Shown: piece by piece, positions 6,842 to 7,370 of the stretch | Numbering within the stretch: position 1 is the first letter of the stretch | Layout of the letters: every line of letters begins with the position of its first letter | Position numbers and translations under genes: made by a program | The notes under the pieces: model-generated | Seen by the model: the letters and a program-made list of their open reading frames with translations, nothing else | Databases searched by the model: none | Told to the model about the DNA's origin: nothing | Assembly: GCA_937927525.1 (NCBI GenBank) | Contig: CALBDR010000042.1 | Coordinates: 1 to 7,370 of the forward strand | Length of the DNA: 7,370 nucleotides | Direction of reading: 5' to 3' | Origin: an uncultured Candidatus Melainabacteria bacterium | GTDB taxonomy: Bacteria > Cyanobacteriota > Vampirovibrionia > LMEP-6097

Positions 6842-7006
6842 GGAATAGAAATCCTTTATTAACGCGCTTTTTAGATTTATAGACTTAAGATTTACATCTT
6901 ATCTAAACTCCTTAAGGTTTCAAATATATAGAGCCAAGCTTTAAAACCTATATCCAGTAAGGCTTTTAGCTTATTTGCTTATCAGCTTCAAAACCAATGC
7001 TTTTCA

Positions 7007-7032
7007 CACACAGATATTTATCTATTAGTGTG
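7007..7032. repeat. Inverted repeat upstream of the last gene
   Basis: CACAC (7007-7011) pairs with GTGTG (7028-7032), and AGATA (7012-7016) pairs with TATCT (7019-7023), leaving a 4-base bulge on the right arm. The right arm runs into the second AGTGTGAGTAGTT copy. It is about 86 bases before the ATG at 7118, so a regulatory role is possible. Confidence 0.4.
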
Positions 7033-7102
7033 AGTAGTTGAGCACAATTTCCCTATATAGTCTCTAGAACTGTACATCTCTACCTATTATATATGTTTAA
7101 CT

Positions 7103-7111
7103 TGCTAAAAT
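7103..7111 (+). promoter_or_regulatory. Extended -10 promoter for a probably leaderless gene
   Basis: TGCTAAAAT is a TGn-extended -10 whose last base lies 6 bases before the ATG at 7118. Transcription would then start at or beside the start codon, which fits the lack of any Shine-Dalgarno. No clear -35 is present at the usual distance, as is common for extended -10 promoters. Confidence 0.5.
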
Positions 7112-7117
7112 AGTAAT

Positions 7118-7370
7118 ATGTCTCTTCCTCACTGGGTTTTAAATGAATCTAAGAAGCGCAAAAAAGAAAACTCTAGTTTTGGAGAGCTTTTACCATTTGA
7201 ATTAAGTTTAAAGTATATCGATGCTAAGGGGAAACTTAGATTTAAAACTAAAAGACTGGGACCAGAACTAAAGCTAAAGTTTAGAGATCTAGCAAAGCTA
7301 GTCCAAGAAATAGAAGCTGAGACAGAGCTAGAAATGAAGAAATCTTTTGAAGGTTGGTTTCCAAGTGATG
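7118..7370 (+). CDS. Hypothetical protein, Lys/Glu-rich, N-terminal part only
   Basis: An open frame begins with ATG at 7118 and is still open at the window edge, giving 84 complete codons. It begins MSLPHWVLNESKKRKKENSS, then SFGELLPFELSLKYIDAKGK (overlapping by one Ser), and later RLGPELKLKFRDLAKLVQEI. The first 20 residues hold a KKRKK basic patch, and the part from about residue 48 looks helical and charged, possibly a coiled coil. An in-frame TAA at 7106-7108 excludes an earlier start, and the next Met is about 70 residues in. I do not recognise a family. Its base composition (AAG, CTA and AGA common) resembles the DUF3987 gene more than the AT-rich operon between them. It may therefore be part of the same backbone element, with the operon as an insert. 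Confidence 0.75.
   Translation, partial: MSLPHWVLNESKKRKKENSSFGELLPFELSLKYIDAKGKLRFKTKRLGPELKLKFRDLAKLVQEIEAETELEMKKSFEGWFPSD

Larger units (their letters stand above)
6761..7039 (+). repeat. Pair of exact 13-base direct repeats AGTGTGAGTAGTT
   Basis: AGTGTGAGTAGTT is identical at 6761-6773 and 7027-7039, the second copy about 80 bases before the start of the last gene. Only two exact copies are seen, 266 bases apart. It could be a protein-binding site or the edge of a small duplication. Confidence 0.6.
6533..7117. other. 585-base non-coding region with C-tracts, short repeats and dyads
   Basis: I find no credible gene on either strand here. After the probable terminator, bases about 6620-6820 carry repeated C-tracts (ACCCCACCC, AACCCCCAAG, CTCCCCCACC, TACCCCAACTACCCC, TCCCC), unlike the AT-rich genes on its left. 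Short direct repeats and two dyad-symmetric sites are listed separately. Bases 6860-7000 are AT-rich with only weak 6-base inverted repeats, for example TAAGAT/ATCTTA around 6886-6901. The make-up would suit an origin-like, conjugation-related or regulatory region, but I see no regular iteron spacing and no DnaA-box array, so function is open. Confidence 0.55.

Noticed and set aside
6533..7117. CRISPR array or tRNA in the intergenic region
   Set aside because: The repeats are short, degenerate and irregularly spaced with no spacer pattern, and I could find no cloverleaf.

Overview
The window comes from a low-GC bacterial genome and looks like an accessory region: a plasmid, integrated element or prophage-like replicon carrying a cargo operon. 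All confident genes are on the + strand. I see no ribosomal RNA, tRNA, CRISPR array, transposase or integrase. No gene is clade-specific enough to name the host.

Left part (1-1850). A remnant of a DUF3854-type TOPRIM (primase-like) domain at 66-266 runs into a DUF3987-type P-loop ATPase gene (282-1799). The two are in the same reading frame, and one TAG stop and five further codons separate them. The ATPase still begins with the 'K-x-G-x-DD' signature that normally ends the TOPRIM domain. The pair therefore looks like one plasmid/phage replication protein that has been split, with its 5' part also lost. A long hairpin built from tandem 7-base units (1808-1850) follows the ATPase gene.

Centre (about 1995-6600). 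Two long, strikingly AT-rich genes overlap by 4 bases (ATGA) and are probably cotranscribed. The first (2007-4226) joins an Mrr-type PD-(D/E)xK nuclease domain to a complete SF2 DEAH helicase core and a 240-residue C-terminal extension of unknown type. The second (4223-6532) encodes a 769-residue protein that I cannot assign to a named family. Its N-terminal third looks like tandem RNA polymerase alpha-CTD/helix-hairpin-helix modules, its middle like sigma-70 region 4, and its C-terminal half like a series of winged helices. A probable AT-rich intrinsic terminator follows it. The nuclease-helicase plus polymerase-mimic pair is the most interesting item here and is a candidate anti-phage or anti-plasmid system. 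That function is inferred from architecture and context.

Right part (6533-7370). A 585-base non-coding stretch has C-rich tracts, dispersed short direct repeats and dyad symmetries, and could be a regulatory or origin-like region. It is followed by the start of a Lys/Glu-rich gene of unknown function (7118 to beyond the window). Both the nuclease-helicase gene and this last gene have a -10-like hexamer ending 6 bases before the ATG and no Shine-Dalgarno, which suggests leaderless transcripts. The ATPase gene, by contrast, has a strong Shine-Dalgarno.
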